From Halorientalis sp. LT38 (GTDB lineage Archaea > Halobacteriota > Halobacteria > Halobacteriales > Haloarculaceae), in assembly GCF_037031225.1 (NCBI RefSeq), contig NZ_JAYEZN010000001.1, positions 1,364,001 to 1,428,000 on the forward strand: DNA of 64,000 bases, given 5' to 3'. The notes under the pieces were generated by a model that was not told where the DNA came from, made no database searches, and saw nothing but the letters and a program-made list of their open reading frames with translations. The translations under genes were made by a program, and so were the position numbers. Within the stretch, counting starts at the first letter, position 1; every line of letters begins with the position of its first letter. Below are positions 52,081-59,930 of this stretch, piece after piece.

Positions 52081-53453
52081 CCGGCCAGATCGGTCCCGAA
52101 CGCGTCGGCGAGCGTCGCGACGTCCGCACCCACGAGTACTTCGTATCCCTCCCGGAGGGCGCTCTCGACGTGGGCCCCTAGCGCCACCTCGAAGAGGGCG
52201 TCGCTCTCGAGGAAGGCCTCGGCGCTCGTGAACTCCCGCTCCCGTTCGACCACGTAGCGATCCTCGACGACGAAGGGACCGTAGGGCGGGCGGTCGGGGG
52301 CAGAGGTGTCGGCGTCACCGTCGGTCACGCTCGATTCGGCGTACTTCCCGTAGAACCCCTCGGCGTGTTCGCGGACGTGGACCGGCGGGCCGGCGTGGCG
52401 TTCGACGGTCGGGCGCTCGGCGACGGCGAGTTCGAGGAAGAGGACCCCTCGCTCGCCGGTGAAGGCGGCGCTGCGGAACACGTCGAACCCCCGGCGGTCG
52501 AGTTCGCTCGCGACGCCACGGCGGGACTTGCGGAGCTGGGGCCAGAGCTGGTCGTCCACGAGATCCGGCGCTTCGAAGGTAACGGCGACCGGAGTCGTGC
52601 CGCGGGCGTCGAGCGCCGCCCGGACCCCGTCGGCGTCGAGGGGGTCGGGGTCGGCCGGTTCGAACAGGGACTCGCGGGGGTCTGCGAGCAGGTCGCGGGC
52701 GTAGTGCTGGAGGCGGGCGACGTTCTCGGGGGAGAGGGCGGCGGCGACGTTGCGTTCCGGGTCCGTGGGGTCGATCACGACGAGCGGGTCGTCGAAGGTC
52801 GCCTGACCGTGGTCCTTCGGGTCGAGTTCGACCGGCGGGTGCCAGTCGGCAGCCGCTTCGAGGAACGGGCGGAAGCCGCCGTACTCGAGGACGAGCAGTT
52901 CCGTGAGGTAGCCCGAGAAGCCGCGGGTCTTGAGGTTTGCGCCGTAGACGCCGATTCCCTTCAGGAAGGCCTTCGCGACCCGGACGTCGGCGGCGATTTC
53001 GTCGTCCAGCCGGGCTTCGAGGTAGGCGGTGTGGAACGGGGTGCGGTCGACGGCCGACTGGATGGCGGTGGCGTCGGCCACGTCGTAGCAGGGGACCAGG
53101 TCCACGGTGAAGCCCTCGAACTCGCCGACGGTGTAGGGGTGTTCGGCGTACTCCTCGCGGCCGTCGGGGAGGACGTCGGTCCCGACCTGCAGGCCGTACT
53201 CCTCGAGTCGCTCCCGATCCAGGTCGGCGGGGAAGCGGACGAACAGGTCAACGTCGCGGTCGCCGGCCAGCCAGGTGCCCCTGGCGGTACTGCCGACGAG
53301 GATCACGTCGGTCTCGACCGGCAGGTCGGCCGCGGCGGCCTCGGTGCGGTCGACCAGTCGGTCGGTGACCGCCCGGAGTCGCTCGCGTTCCTCGTCGTCG
53401 GGCGTGACCCGTTCGCGGACGGCCGCGACGACGGCCTCGAACTCCTCGCTCAT
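52059..53453 (-). CDS. cca: CCA-adding tRNA nucleotidyltransferase, archaeal class I
   Basis: A 464-residue enzyme that adds the CCA end to tRNAs, essential here because none of the tRNA genes encodes CCA. The nucleotidyltransferase motif GSTARGTWLAGDRDVDLFVRF (G-S then D-x-D, in two parts about residues 52-72) is followed by TVDLVPCYDV, giving the third carboxylate (about 117), and the class I C-terminal region. The Met at 53453 is used because it begins the conserved domain; the frame upstream runs to 53576 but is not conserved and approaches the tRNA-Asn gene. Confidence 0.93.
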   Translation of the reverse strand: MSEEFEAVVAAVRERVTPDDEERERLRAVTDRLVDRTEAAAADLPVETDVILVGSTARGTWLAGDRDVDLFVRFPADLDRERLEEYGLQVGTDVLPDGREEYAEHPYTVGEFEGFTVDLVPCYDVADATAIQSAVDRTPFHTAYLEARLDDEIAADVRVAKAFLKGIGVYGANLKTRGFSGYLTELLVLEYGGFRPFLEAAADWHPPVELDPKDHGQATFDDPLVVIDPTDPERNVAAALSPENVARLQHYARDLLADPRESLFEPADPDPLDADGVRAALDARGTTPVAVTFEAPDLVDDQLWPQLRKSRRGVASELDRRGFDVFRSAAFTGERGVLFLELAVAERPTVERHAGPPVHVREHAEGFYGKYAESSVTDGDADTSAPDRPPYGPFVVEDRYVVEREREFTSAEAFLESDALFEVALGAHVESALREGYEVLVGADVATLADAFGTDLAGYFSPKP

Positions 53454-53549
53454 GGAGTGGCGTATCCGACGACCCCGTGAAAGCGTGTCGATGCGCCGCG
53501 AAAGCGAAAGCCCTATCAAATAACTCCGGCTACTCGATGATGCGTACGA

Positions 53550-53654
53550 GCCGCCGTAGCTCAGCTGGTAGAGCACCTCGCTGTTACGGTGAGGAGGTCA
53601 CGCCTGTTCACCGCAGAGACGAGGTTGTCCCAGGTTCGAACCCTGGCGGTGGCG
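53550..53654 (+). tRNA. tRNA-Asn (anticodon GUU) with a 32-base intron
   Basis: Exon 1 is 53550-53586 and exon 2 is 53619-53654, giving a 73-base mature tRNA: acceptor GCCGCCG/CGGTGGC (one G-U pair), D arm GCTC/GAGC, anticodon stem CCTCG/CGAGG around CTGTTAA, T arm CCAGG-TTCGAAC-CCTGG, discriminator G. The intron (53587-53618), inserted after position 37, has arms CGGTGA and TCACCG that can form the helix of a bulge-helix-bulge for the splicing endonuclease. Confidence 0.9.
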
Positions 53655-54057
53655 CTTTCTCGGAACCCACCTCGAACAGCCGTCGCTCCGTCTGCAGTTG
53701 CTCGTGGTCCGTCGAGCCGGCGTGTCGAGAACGGGGGGTCGGTAGCGAACCGACCGCGACGGACGCCGCGTCCGTCGGCCCGGGCGCGAGGGGGTCGGCC
53801 CGAGTTCCCCGAGAGGGCTGTGAGTCGGCGGTGCGGGACGCCCCCGACACCCCCAACCCACCCACGTCAGCGGTGGGCGGCGCTGCATGCCGATGCCGTG
53901 TCAGAGTCACCCGGCATGCGACTAATCGTAGCGCCGGTCGGGTATTAGCTACTGTGCGGGTACTATCTATACGATCGATAGTATCGAAACTATCAATACT
54001 ATCCTGTCAGTCGGTACGGACGACCGCGGGCCCGCAGTCCGGCGGTCGGAGACCGAC
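53655..54057. other. Intergenic region between tRNA-Asn and CARF-like regulator
   Basis: No gene is supported; an open frame on the minus strand ends in the typical false product of reading through a tRNA. The last 100 bases turn AT-rich and hold the repeated TACTATC operator array listed separately. Confidence 0.5.
53961..54003. promoter_or_regulatory. Array of TACTATC/GATAGTA half-sites upstream of the CARF-like regulator
   Basis: TACTATC at 53961-53967, GATAGTA at 53977-53983 (inverted), AACTATC at 53988-53994 and TACTATC at 53997-54003. Pairs form inverted repeats such as GATAGT-6-ACTATC (53977-53994). This dense cluster 55 to 100 bases before the ATG at 54058 looks like a binding region for the encoded regulator or for a partner. 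Confidence 0.55.
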
Positions 54058-54804
54058 ATGCGCGAGATACGGGAAGTCCACGTCGCACCGCTGGGGTACG
54101 AGTACGACCGCATCCTGGAGCCCGCCCGGACCTACGACGCCGACGAGGTGTACCTGCTGGCCCCGGAGAACGCGACAGAGCACGCGCACTATCACGACGA
54201 CCTGGCCGCCGAACTGGAGGCCGAGGGCGTCGAGGTGGCCTGGCGCTCGGTCGACCTGCACGACGTCTACGCCGTGCTGGGGATCGTGACCACGATCACC
54301 GCCGAGCACGCCGACGACATCGTCCGGGTCAACGTCGCGAGCGGGGCGAAACTGGCCGACATCGGCTGCGCCATCGCCTGCATGGCGACCGACGCCACCG
54401 CCTACTACGTCCACCCCGAGGACCACGTCCCGCCGCTCGATCGGGAGCCCCTGACCGAGGGCGTCGCCGACGTGGAGGTGTTGCCCTCCTACCCCGTCGA
54501 GACGCCGACGACCGACCAGGTGGCCGTGATGAATTACGTTCAGGAGGCGACGACGCAGGCCTACACGCCCAAGAAGTCCGATCTCATCGAGTACTCCGAG
54601 GAGGCGGCGCTGTCGTACGTGGTCGAGGCGAACCCGGCCAACGACAAGGCCAAGTTCGCGCTGTTGAACACCCACATCGTCGAGCCGCTGGTCGAGCGGG
54701 GGTACCTGGAGGTGGAGTCGGTCGGGCGGCAGAAGCAGGTCGGGCTGACCGACACCGGAGAGAACGCGCTGCGGGCGTTCCGGCACAAGCTCCGGGATCG
54801 GTGA
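54058..54804 (+). CDS. CARF-like / winged-helix regulator (DUF6293, HFX_2341 type)
   Basis: A 248-residue regulator. The N-terminal part (about residues 1-130) has a Rossmann-like pattern with EVHVAPLGYEYDRILEPARTY and a Gly/Ser loop VNVASGAKLADIGCAIACMATD, as in CARF domains that sense cyclic oligonucleotides or other nucleotides. The C-terminal part (about 160-248) is a winged helix with NTHIVEPLVERGYLEVESVGRQKQVGLTD. Haloarchaea have conserved members of this family outside CRISPR loci. No cas gene is in the window. Confidence 0.8.
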   Translation: MREIREVHVAPLGYEYDRILEPARTYDADEVYLLAPENATEHAHYHDDLAAELEAEGVEVAWRSVDLHDVYAVLGIVTTITAEHADDIVRVNVASGAKLADIGCAIACMATDATAYYVHPEDHVPPLDREPLTEGVADVEVLPSYPVETPTTDQVAVMNYVQEATTQAYTPKKSDLIEYSEEAALSYVVEANPANDKAKFALLNTHIVEPLVERGYLEVESVGRQKQVGLTDTGENALRAFRHKLRDR

Positions 54805-54847
54805 TCCCGACAGGCTAAAGAGCGGGGCCCCGAAAACGCCAGCATAC

Positions 54848-54955
54848 GGGCCCTTAGCTTAGTCTGGTTAGAGCACCCGGCTCATACCAATCACTGACAG
54901 CGGTCAGGGATTGTGGGTAACCGGGCGGTCGGTGGTTCAAATCCGCCAGGGCCCA
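54848..54955 (+). tRNA. Elongator tRNA-Met (anticodon CAU) with a 33-base intron
   Basis: Exon 1 is about 54848-54886 and exon 2 about 54920-54955: acceptor GGGCCCT with AGGGCCC, anticodon loop CTCATAA restored after removing 54887-54919, T arm GGTGG-TTCAAAT-CCGCC-like. The intron contains CTGAC/GTCAG arms (54893-54905) typical of a bulge-helix-bulge. An intron in elongator tRNA-Met is usual for haloarchaea. Exon borders are accurate to about one base. Confidence 0.9.
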
Positions 54956-55110
54956 CTTGCCGGCGCGAACAACTCGTGAGCGCCGGCAACGTGCAGCCCG
55001 CGGATTTGAAGCAGGGAGCAGCTTGCTGCGACCGAGGTTCACAATCCGCCAGGGCCCATTTCTCGCTGCGAGCAATTCGCGAGCGACGGCAACGTACCGC
55101 CCGCGGATTT
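54933..55110. repeat. Tandem copies of the tRNA-Met 3' end with attached hairpin sequence
   Basis: The tRNA 3' end GGTTCAAATCCGCC-AGGGCCCA (54933-54955) recurs at 55037-55058 with one inserted base. After each copy comes a related 60-base segment: GCCGGCGC..GCGCCGGC hairpin (about 54959-54986), AACGTGCAGCCCGCGGATTTGAA at 54987, and the corresponding CGAGCAATTCGCGAGCGACGG and AACGTACCGCCCGCGGATTTGAA in the second unit. A further AGGGCCCA with similar flanks is at 55795-55802. Confidence 0.65.
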
Positions 55111-55368
55111 GAACGAGGAGCCGAGATCCAGCTCGTGAAATATTTCGACGAACAGATCTGATTGCGCCACTTCGACGACCGTGAGAAATCCGTTCTCACG
55201 CAGTTCACGAACCACGTCCAGTCCATCATCTCCCGCTGTAAGTTCACTCCAGACCTGCTCCGGGATCGCAATCCCGGGAAACTGCGATTCGAGGAGATCG
55301 AGCCGATCGATCAGTGCGAGATTGAGAAGCGGGGACGTATCCGATACGACGAGACCGCTATCGGGCAT
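55110..55368 (-). pseudogene. Truncated DUF3368/PIN-like toxin gene
   Basis: From an ATG at 55368 the protein reads MPDSGLVVSDTSPLLNLALI, then LPGIAIPEQVW-type strand and LRENGFLTVVEVAQSDL, the first half of a DUF3368 PIN-domain ribonuclease (first acidic residue in SDTSP). After about residue 80, where the C-terminal acidic residues should follow, the frame runs into the tRNA-Met repeat sequence. The toxin is therefore cut at the repeat and cannot be active. Confidence 0.7.
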
Positions 55369-55604
55369 ATTCGAGGTCCTCGGCGAGTTCAGCATCCGTG
55401 TAATGACGGGGGATTTCGCGCTCACCGAGTAATTCGTGGAACTCACGCTTGGACAGGTCCGCCAACGCACGGGCCTTTCCGAACGAGAGGATATCACGTG
55501 CGTACAGAGACACGGCGAGTTCCTGTTTCATCGCCTACGACCGCTCCCCCTCCGGGATCTGCAACGCCTCGTAGACCTCGTCGTCGATCTCGATAGTAGC
55601 CATA
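55358..55604 (-). pseudogene. Broken UPF0175 antitoxin gene
   Basis: The UPF0175 pattern is present in two frames: MATIEIDDEVYEAL from an ATG at 55604, then, after a 1-base frameshift near 55562, a stop TAG at 55535-55537 where Glu is normal, and MKQELAVSLYARDILSFGKA from the ATG at 55531 through YTDAELAEDLEYAR to the stop at 55358. The 57-residue downstream piece could still be translated. It partners the truncated DUF3368 gene, which starts within its last codons. Confidence 0.7.
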
Positions 55605-55906
55605 CCCGACTATTGGCAGACCCGATTATTGAGTGTTTGGCCCTCTTCTGGCTCGCAGCAGCGATTGGCGAGAGCGGCGGTTTTCAGATGGGAACACAAT
55701 ATCGAAGTGACCGCTACCAAATCGACGGTGTCACCACCTATCGTCCCGAAATGGGTACTGTCTGACAGGCCAGCAGATTCTGAAGGATCTTCCCAGGGCC
55801 CATCGACTCCGCTGCGAACAACTCCTGAGCTGCGAGCGATGCCGCTCGCTATCCGGGAGGACGACCCGGAGTGCTGTAGCCGATGTAAAAACGACTGCGT
55901 CGCTGG
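55605..55906. other. Gap with a third AGGGCCCA tRNA-like repeat
   Basis: No gene is supported. CCCAGGGCCCATC at 55792-55804, followed by a CGCTGCGAACAACTC segment like those after tRNA-Met, suggests another integration scar. Confidence 0.45.
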
Positions 55907-56581
55907 TCAGTGCGTATGCCCGAGGGCCTCGTTACACATCGCGTTGAGGTCCTCGATCTTGGTGCGGACTGCCTCGGGCTTCTCCTGGGGCGGGTCTTCG
56001 AGTGCGGGCTGGCCGTGGGCGTCGGGGTCGCCGACGATGACGCTCCCGATCATCCCGCCCGTTTCGTGGGGCGCGCAGTAGTAGTGGTAGACGCCCTCGG
56101 TCTCGAAGGTGTGCTCGAACGTCGCTCCCTGGTCCGACACGGAGCCGCTATCCCAGGCTGCGGCCCCGTCGGGAACGAGTTGCGGCTGGTCGTTGTCCGG
56201 GTGATAGGCAGTCGTGGTGTGGCTCCCGCTGGCCAGTTCCCACGTCACAGTGCCGCCCGACTCGACCCGGACGACGTGGGGCTCGAAGTGGAAGCCGCCG
56301 TCCTCCGTGAGCATCTTCACGTCGGCCGTTTCGGTCGGCTCACCGACCGTGTCGTCGTGGCCGTGGCTCTCACCACCGTGGTCGCTTTCCGTGTCACTAT
56401 GGTCACCCTCGTCGGAATGGTGACCGGACTCGGACGTGTGATCGGCGTTGGCTTCGGTGGTGGAATCGTCAGTCGGGTCCTGATTGGTCTGTGACCCCGT
56501 ACAGCCCGCCAGCCCGATCAGCATCGAGCCGCCAGTCACCTGGAGCAATCGCCGCCGCGTGAATCGGGATGGGGTAGTCAT
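55907..56581 (-). CDS. Halocyanin-like blue copper Tat lipoprotein with His-rich linker
   Basis: A 224-residue electron-transfer protein bound to the outer face of the membrane. It has a Tat motif (TRRRLLQVTGG) and lipobox (GLAGC), then a long linker (about residues 30-85) very rich in His, Asp, Ser and Glu, and a plastocyanin-like domain with type 1 copper ligands: His in SGSHTTTAYH, and Cys, His and Met in YYCAPHETGGM (about 180-190). Start 56581 (MTTPS) is preferred; 4 more residues are possible. The His-rich linker might bind additional metal. Confidence 0.88.
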   Translation of the reverse strand: MTTPSRFTRRRLLQVTGGSMLIGLAGCTGSQTNQDPTDDSTTEANADHTSESGHHSDEGDHSDTESDHGGESHGHDDTVGEPTETADVKMLTEDGGFHFEPHVVRVESGGTVTWELASGSHTTTAYHPDNDQPQLVPDGAAAWDSGSVSDQGATFEHTFETEGVYHYYCAPHETGGMIGSVIVGDPDAHGQPALEDPPQEKPEAVRTKIEDLNAMCNEALGHTH

Positions 56582-56711
56582 GTCATCAGTCACCTACAGA
56601 TGGAAATACCGGTGGCAGACACATAGGTGAGAACCGTGGTTTGCATCGCGCGCAAAACTGCGCCTTTCTTACGTACGGTCGGCGGAGTAGCAGCAATTGC
56701 GAGGAACAGGC

Positions 56712-57062
56712 GTGTCCGGTGAGCCGAACACTGACGGGCTGCTGGAACTGCTCGGTGAGGAACTCGTCCGGCAGATACTGGCGGCGACGAGTCGGGAGCC
56801 TCTCTCTGTGAAGGAACTGAGCGAACAGTGTGACGTCGCCCGCTCGACGATTTACCGCCGAGTCGAGGACATGGTCGCAGCGGATCTGCTCGTCGAACGG
56901 ACGCGGCTCGAAACGGACGGGAGCCATCACAGCGTCTACGCCGCGAACGTCGATCGGCTGACCGTCGATATCGACGACGGGAGCATCAGTGTCAGCGTCG
57001 CGGTCCGGGAGGGCGCATCACAGCGGTTCTCGAACATCTGGAAGGGCATCCGAGAGACTTAA
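56712..57062 (+). CDS. ArsR-like winged-helix regulator
   Basis: A 116-residue DNA-binding protein starting at GTG 56712. The winged helix covers the first 75 residues (LGEELVRQILAATSREPLSVKEL, CDVARSTIYRRVEDMVAADLL), followed by a beta-rich tail (VDRLTVDIDDGSISVSVAVRE) that often dimerises or senses. The stop is 2 bases before the next ATG, so it forms a unit with the small membrane protein. Such pairs are common in haloarchaea and their signal is unknown. Confidence 0.82.
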   Translation: MSGEPNTDGLLELLGEELVRQILAATSREPLSVKELSEQCDVARSTIYRRVEDMVAADLLVERTRLETDGSHHSVYAANVDRLTVDIDDGSISVSVAVREGASQRFSNIWKGIRET

Positions 57063-57064
57063 TC

Positions 57065-57361
57065 ATGCACATCGAACTCGTCATCGCGAAGCTCATCACG
57101 GTCGGACTGGGATTGTTGATTACTTACCAGGCTTACAAAGGATACAGCGTCCACGACAGTCAGCCGATGCTGTACGTGGCCATCGGATTCCTGTTCATCA
57201 GCGTCGGCTCCGTCATCGAGGGCGTCCTGTTCGATCTCGTTGGGCTATCGATATTTCTGGCAGGAACCATTCAGACCGCGATCGTCGCGTGTGGGATGCT
57301 CGTGATCCTCTATTCACTGTACGGCAACATCGATACCGGGACGCAGGAAAAAGAGATCTGA
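57065..57361 (+). CDS. Small membrane protein (DUF7521-like)
   Basis: A 98-residue protein with three hydrophobic segments (about residues 3-22, 35-60 and 65-88) and a short charged C-terminus. It matches, from memory, the haloarchaeal DUF7521 family that accompanies winged-helix regulators such as the gene directly upstream. The membrane protein may pass a signal to the regulator; no enzymatic motif is seen. Confidence 0.72.
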   Translation: MHIELVIAKLITVGLGLLITYQAYKGYSVHDSQPMLYVAIGFLFISVGSVIEGVLFDLVGLSIFLAGTIQTAIVACGMLVILYSLYGNIDTGTQEKEI

Positions 57362-57627
57362 GAGCCAGGTCCCGACCGCGGTCGCGAACCGAACCCACGA
57401 CGCGACGATTGGCTGAAGAGTGTGTAGATTCTGGCAAGTCTCCCAAGGGCCCATCCAACCAGTGCACGTCGCCGTCAGCCTGGGTCGTTCGACCGGTCTG
57501 AAACTAACCTGCAATCACTCGCAACCACGTGGCACGAAGTGACGATTACGGTCTGGTAACCGCGTTACGCAGAGGTTCGCTAACGATTATCATGGGTGCT
57601 GGTCTCAATTCGAGACGGGTGCAACCT

Positions 57628-58122
57628 ATGAAAACGAATACGGAAACCCGTCCCGCTCTCAGCACCGTTCACGGTGGTGAGTGGGTCGCAGGAATCGTCG
57701 GTGGTGTGGTCGGTAGCGTCCTGTTCGGGCTGATGATGCAGTACGTGATGCCCGCGCCGTTGCTCGAGATGGCGATCCCCGCGATGTACGGTATCGAGGG
57801 ACCGGCACTGCTGGCGGGTTGGGCGCTCCACCTCTTCCACGGCGTGGTGCTCGGCGTCGTCTACGTCGCGCTGGTCCAGCTCGTCGGGGTTCACCAGACG
57901 GCGACTCGCGTCGGTGGCAGTCTGGGACTCGGGGTCGCGTACGGCGTGGTGACGATGGCGCTCCCGGTGTTCGTGCTGCCGCTGTGGCTCTCGGCGGTCG
58001 GCTTCGCCGGGGCGCCGCCGTTCCCGAATATCGCGATCCCGGGGACGCTCGTCAGCCTCCTCGGCCACGTCGTCTACGCGGTCTCGCTGGCCGTCACCTA
58101 CGCGCTGTTCACGTCCGACTGA
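57628..58122 (+). CDS. Integral membrane protein of unknown function
   Basis: A 164-residue protein with about four membrane segments and a conserved-looking LHLFHGVVLGVVYVALVQL helix containing His. The start at 57628 (MKTNTETRP) gives a natural short cytoplasmic lead; the 33 codons upstream are not membrane-like. No known transporter motif. It resembles small haloarchaeal membrane proteins sometimes labelled histidine kinase without evidence. Confidence 0.65.
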   Translation: MKTNTETRPALSTVHGGEWVAGIVGGVVGSVLFGLMMQYVMPAPLLEMAIPAMYGIEGPALLAGWALHLFHGVVLGVVYVALVQLVGVHQTATRVGGSLGLGVAYGVVTMALPVFVLPLWLSAVGFAGAPPFPNIAIPGTLVSLLGHVVYAVSLAVTYALFTSD

Positions 58123-58173
58123 CCGAGAACCCGCCTCCGCGGTTTTTTGACCAGAGCCGAAAATCGAGAGGAA

Positions 58174-58770
58174 TCAGTCGCGAACGGTCACTCGGCGACC
58201 GACGAGGACCAGGCTCCCGAGCAACAGCGCGACGGCCAGGGGCAGGAGCAACTGGAATCCCGTCAGGAGGACGCCCGACGCCTGGACGCCGACCACGAGC
58301 AAGACGACGGGCCCACAGCAGGCCGTCCCCGAGAGCAGTGCCGGGACGCTCGCGAGCAGGCCCGTCGACGAGCGTCCGATCCCACAGGCCGCGGGCTGGC
58401 GCCAGACCAGGTACGTCAACGCCAGGTTCAGGCCGACAAGGGCGGCGAGTCCGAGCCCAACGAGGGTGTTCAGCGAGAACAGGTAGGTCACGGGGCCCAG
58501 GGCGACCCGGGCGACCGGCGTGAAGGAGAACGGACCGAGTTCCGGTCGCAGGAGTTTCCCCAGCGGGTCGGACACGACCAGCAGATCGAACCCGCCCAGA
58601 CCCGGTGCGAGGTGGCCGATGGCCCAGAGGTACGTAACCAGATAGATCGCGGTGACGACGGTGAACACGGCCAGGCTATCGCCCCGACGGAAGACCAGCG
58701 CCGACGCCGCCCGCGTCCGCGAGAGCGCGGTCCGGACCCGGTTCCCCGCCCGGCGCTCACTCCGAGACAT
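58174..58770 (-). CDS. Membrane protein with CC motif (DUF7546-like)
   Basis: A 198-residue protein with about five membrane segments. A vicinal Cys pair in LLSGTACCGPVVLLVVG (about residue 150) lies in a membrane helix and could be redox-active or bind copper. It overlaps the 3' end of the DUF3179 lipoprotein gene by 14 bases and is translated after it, so the two probably act together at the cell surface. The family has no known function. Confidence 0.72.
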   Translation of the reverse strand: MSRSERRAGNRVRTALSRTRAASALVFRRGDSLAVFTVVTAIYLVTYLWAIGHLAPGLGGFDLLVVSDPLGKLLRPELGPFSFTPVARVALGPVTYLFSLNTLVGLGLAALVGLNLALTYLVWRQPAACGIGRSSTGLLASVPALLSGTACCGPVVLLVVGVQASGVLLTGFQLLLPLAVALLLGSLVLVGRRVTVRD

Positions 58771-59818
58771 CGGTCTGGGGGTAGTAGCCGGCCCAGGCGA
58801 ACCACATCGCGTCGAACGTGTGGACCCGGGTGAGCGGGAGCGCGTCCGGGGCGTGGCTCGTCCCGGCCGCGTCGACGAACTCGGTGCCCGACCGCTCGAA
58901 CGAACGGTCGTCGGGATTCAGGTAGCCGTAGGCAGTGTCGTAGCGCTCGTCGTAGACCGCGAGGACCGGCGTCCCGCCGACCGCGGCCGTCAGCTGCCCC
59001 GTCGACCGAAGCCCGTCTTTCGAGACGGCCGCGGCACCATCGGGCGTCCGCATCCCCATCACGACGGTCTTCCGGTCGAACCGGTCGTCGCTGTTGAGCG
59101 CCGGGAACAGGAGGTCGGACCGCACGTAGTAGCCGCGCGGCGGGTTGTAAGAGCCGTACGGGTCGCGGCTGTAGTTCTTGGCGTGTCCGGTGTCCGTCGA
59201 GAGGACCCGCGTGTCCGGGTTGTGCTCGTGCCAGCGGTCCCAGGTGGTCCAGATCAGTCTGAACTCCCGGAGCGAACGGATCTCCGGGTCTTCGTTCCAC
59301 GGCCCGGGAATCGACGTGGCCAGCAACTGCGGCCACCAGGTTTCGGTGTGGCGGTCGTACATTACCAGGTTGCTGTTGATGAGGCGACCGGAGACGCCGA
59401 AGGTCGTGTTCCCGCGCTCGAAGCCCTGGACGGTGCCGGTGAGCGGGCAGTACGTGACGCTGACCGGCGTGCCGGCCAGTTCGTCGTTGACGATCTCGTG
59501 CTGGGCGAGTATCTTCTGCGGGTAGGCCTTCGCGACACCGTCGCGGACGACCCCGAAGACTGGATCCTCGCCGTCGAGAAACGCCGTCTCGGACGGCTCG
59601 ACGAACCGCGGCTCGTCGATCGACGGGATCCCGTCTTTCGACGGGCCGCCCGACTGGGCGGCGTCCCGGAGTTCGTCGGGCGAGGTCGGGAGCGGCAGTC
59701 GCTCGTCCGCCGTGGGAAGGGACAGCGGTTCGCTCGTCGCCTCCGTCGACGGACCGGCACAGCCGGCGACCGCGGTGAGTCCCGCTGCGGCGAGGAATGT
59801 ACGTCTTGAAGTTGGCAT
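58757..59818 (-). CDS. DUF3179 domain Tat lipoprotein
   Basis: A 353-residue exported lipoprotein: Tat motif (SRRTFLAA), lipobox (AVAGC, about residue 20), then the DUF3179 domain with DEPRFVEPSETAFLDGEDPVFGVV, AYPQKILAQHEIVNDEL, and TYCPLTGTVQGFER, which holds the conserved Cys (about residue 115). The family is widespread in bacteria and haloarchaea with unknown function. The start at 59818 is fixed by the signal peptide. It is followed by the CC-motif membrane protein. Confidence 0.88.
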   Translation of the reverse strand: MPTSRRTFLAAAGLTAVAGCAGPSTEATSEPLSLPTADERLPLPTSPDELRDAAQSGGPSKDGIPSIDEPRFVEPSETAFLDGEDPVFGVVRDGVAKAYPQKILAQHEIVNDELAGTPVSVTYCPLTGTVQGFERGNTTFGVSGRLINSNLVMYDRHTETWWPQLLATSIPGPWNEDPEIRSLREFRLIWTTWDRWHEHNPDTRVLSTDTGHAKNYSRDPYGSYNPPRGYYVRSDLLFPALNSDDRFDRKTVVMGMRTPDGAAAVSKDGLRSTGQLTAAVGGTPVLAVYDERYDTAYGYLNPDDRSFERSGTEFVDAAGTSHAPDALPLTRVHTFDAMWFAWAGYYPQTDVSE

Positions 59819-59930
59819 CGTTGTGTGGGTGATAGGTGACCGGGGAACCGGTCGAGAGGCATTCGCGTGCGACCCGGACGCAGGGCCGCGGAGCGGCCGT
59901 CTCGACCGCGCGTGCGCCGGCCGTCGCCGC

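Noticed and set aside
53598-53910. Two minus-strand open frames ending near tRNA-Asn
   Set aside because: Their ends read PGFEPG-type peptides, the usual false product of translating a tRNA gene.
54854-55271. Minus-strand open frames over tRNA-Met and its repeats
   Set aside because: They contain the same tRNA-derived peptide (GFEPPTAR) and no domain.
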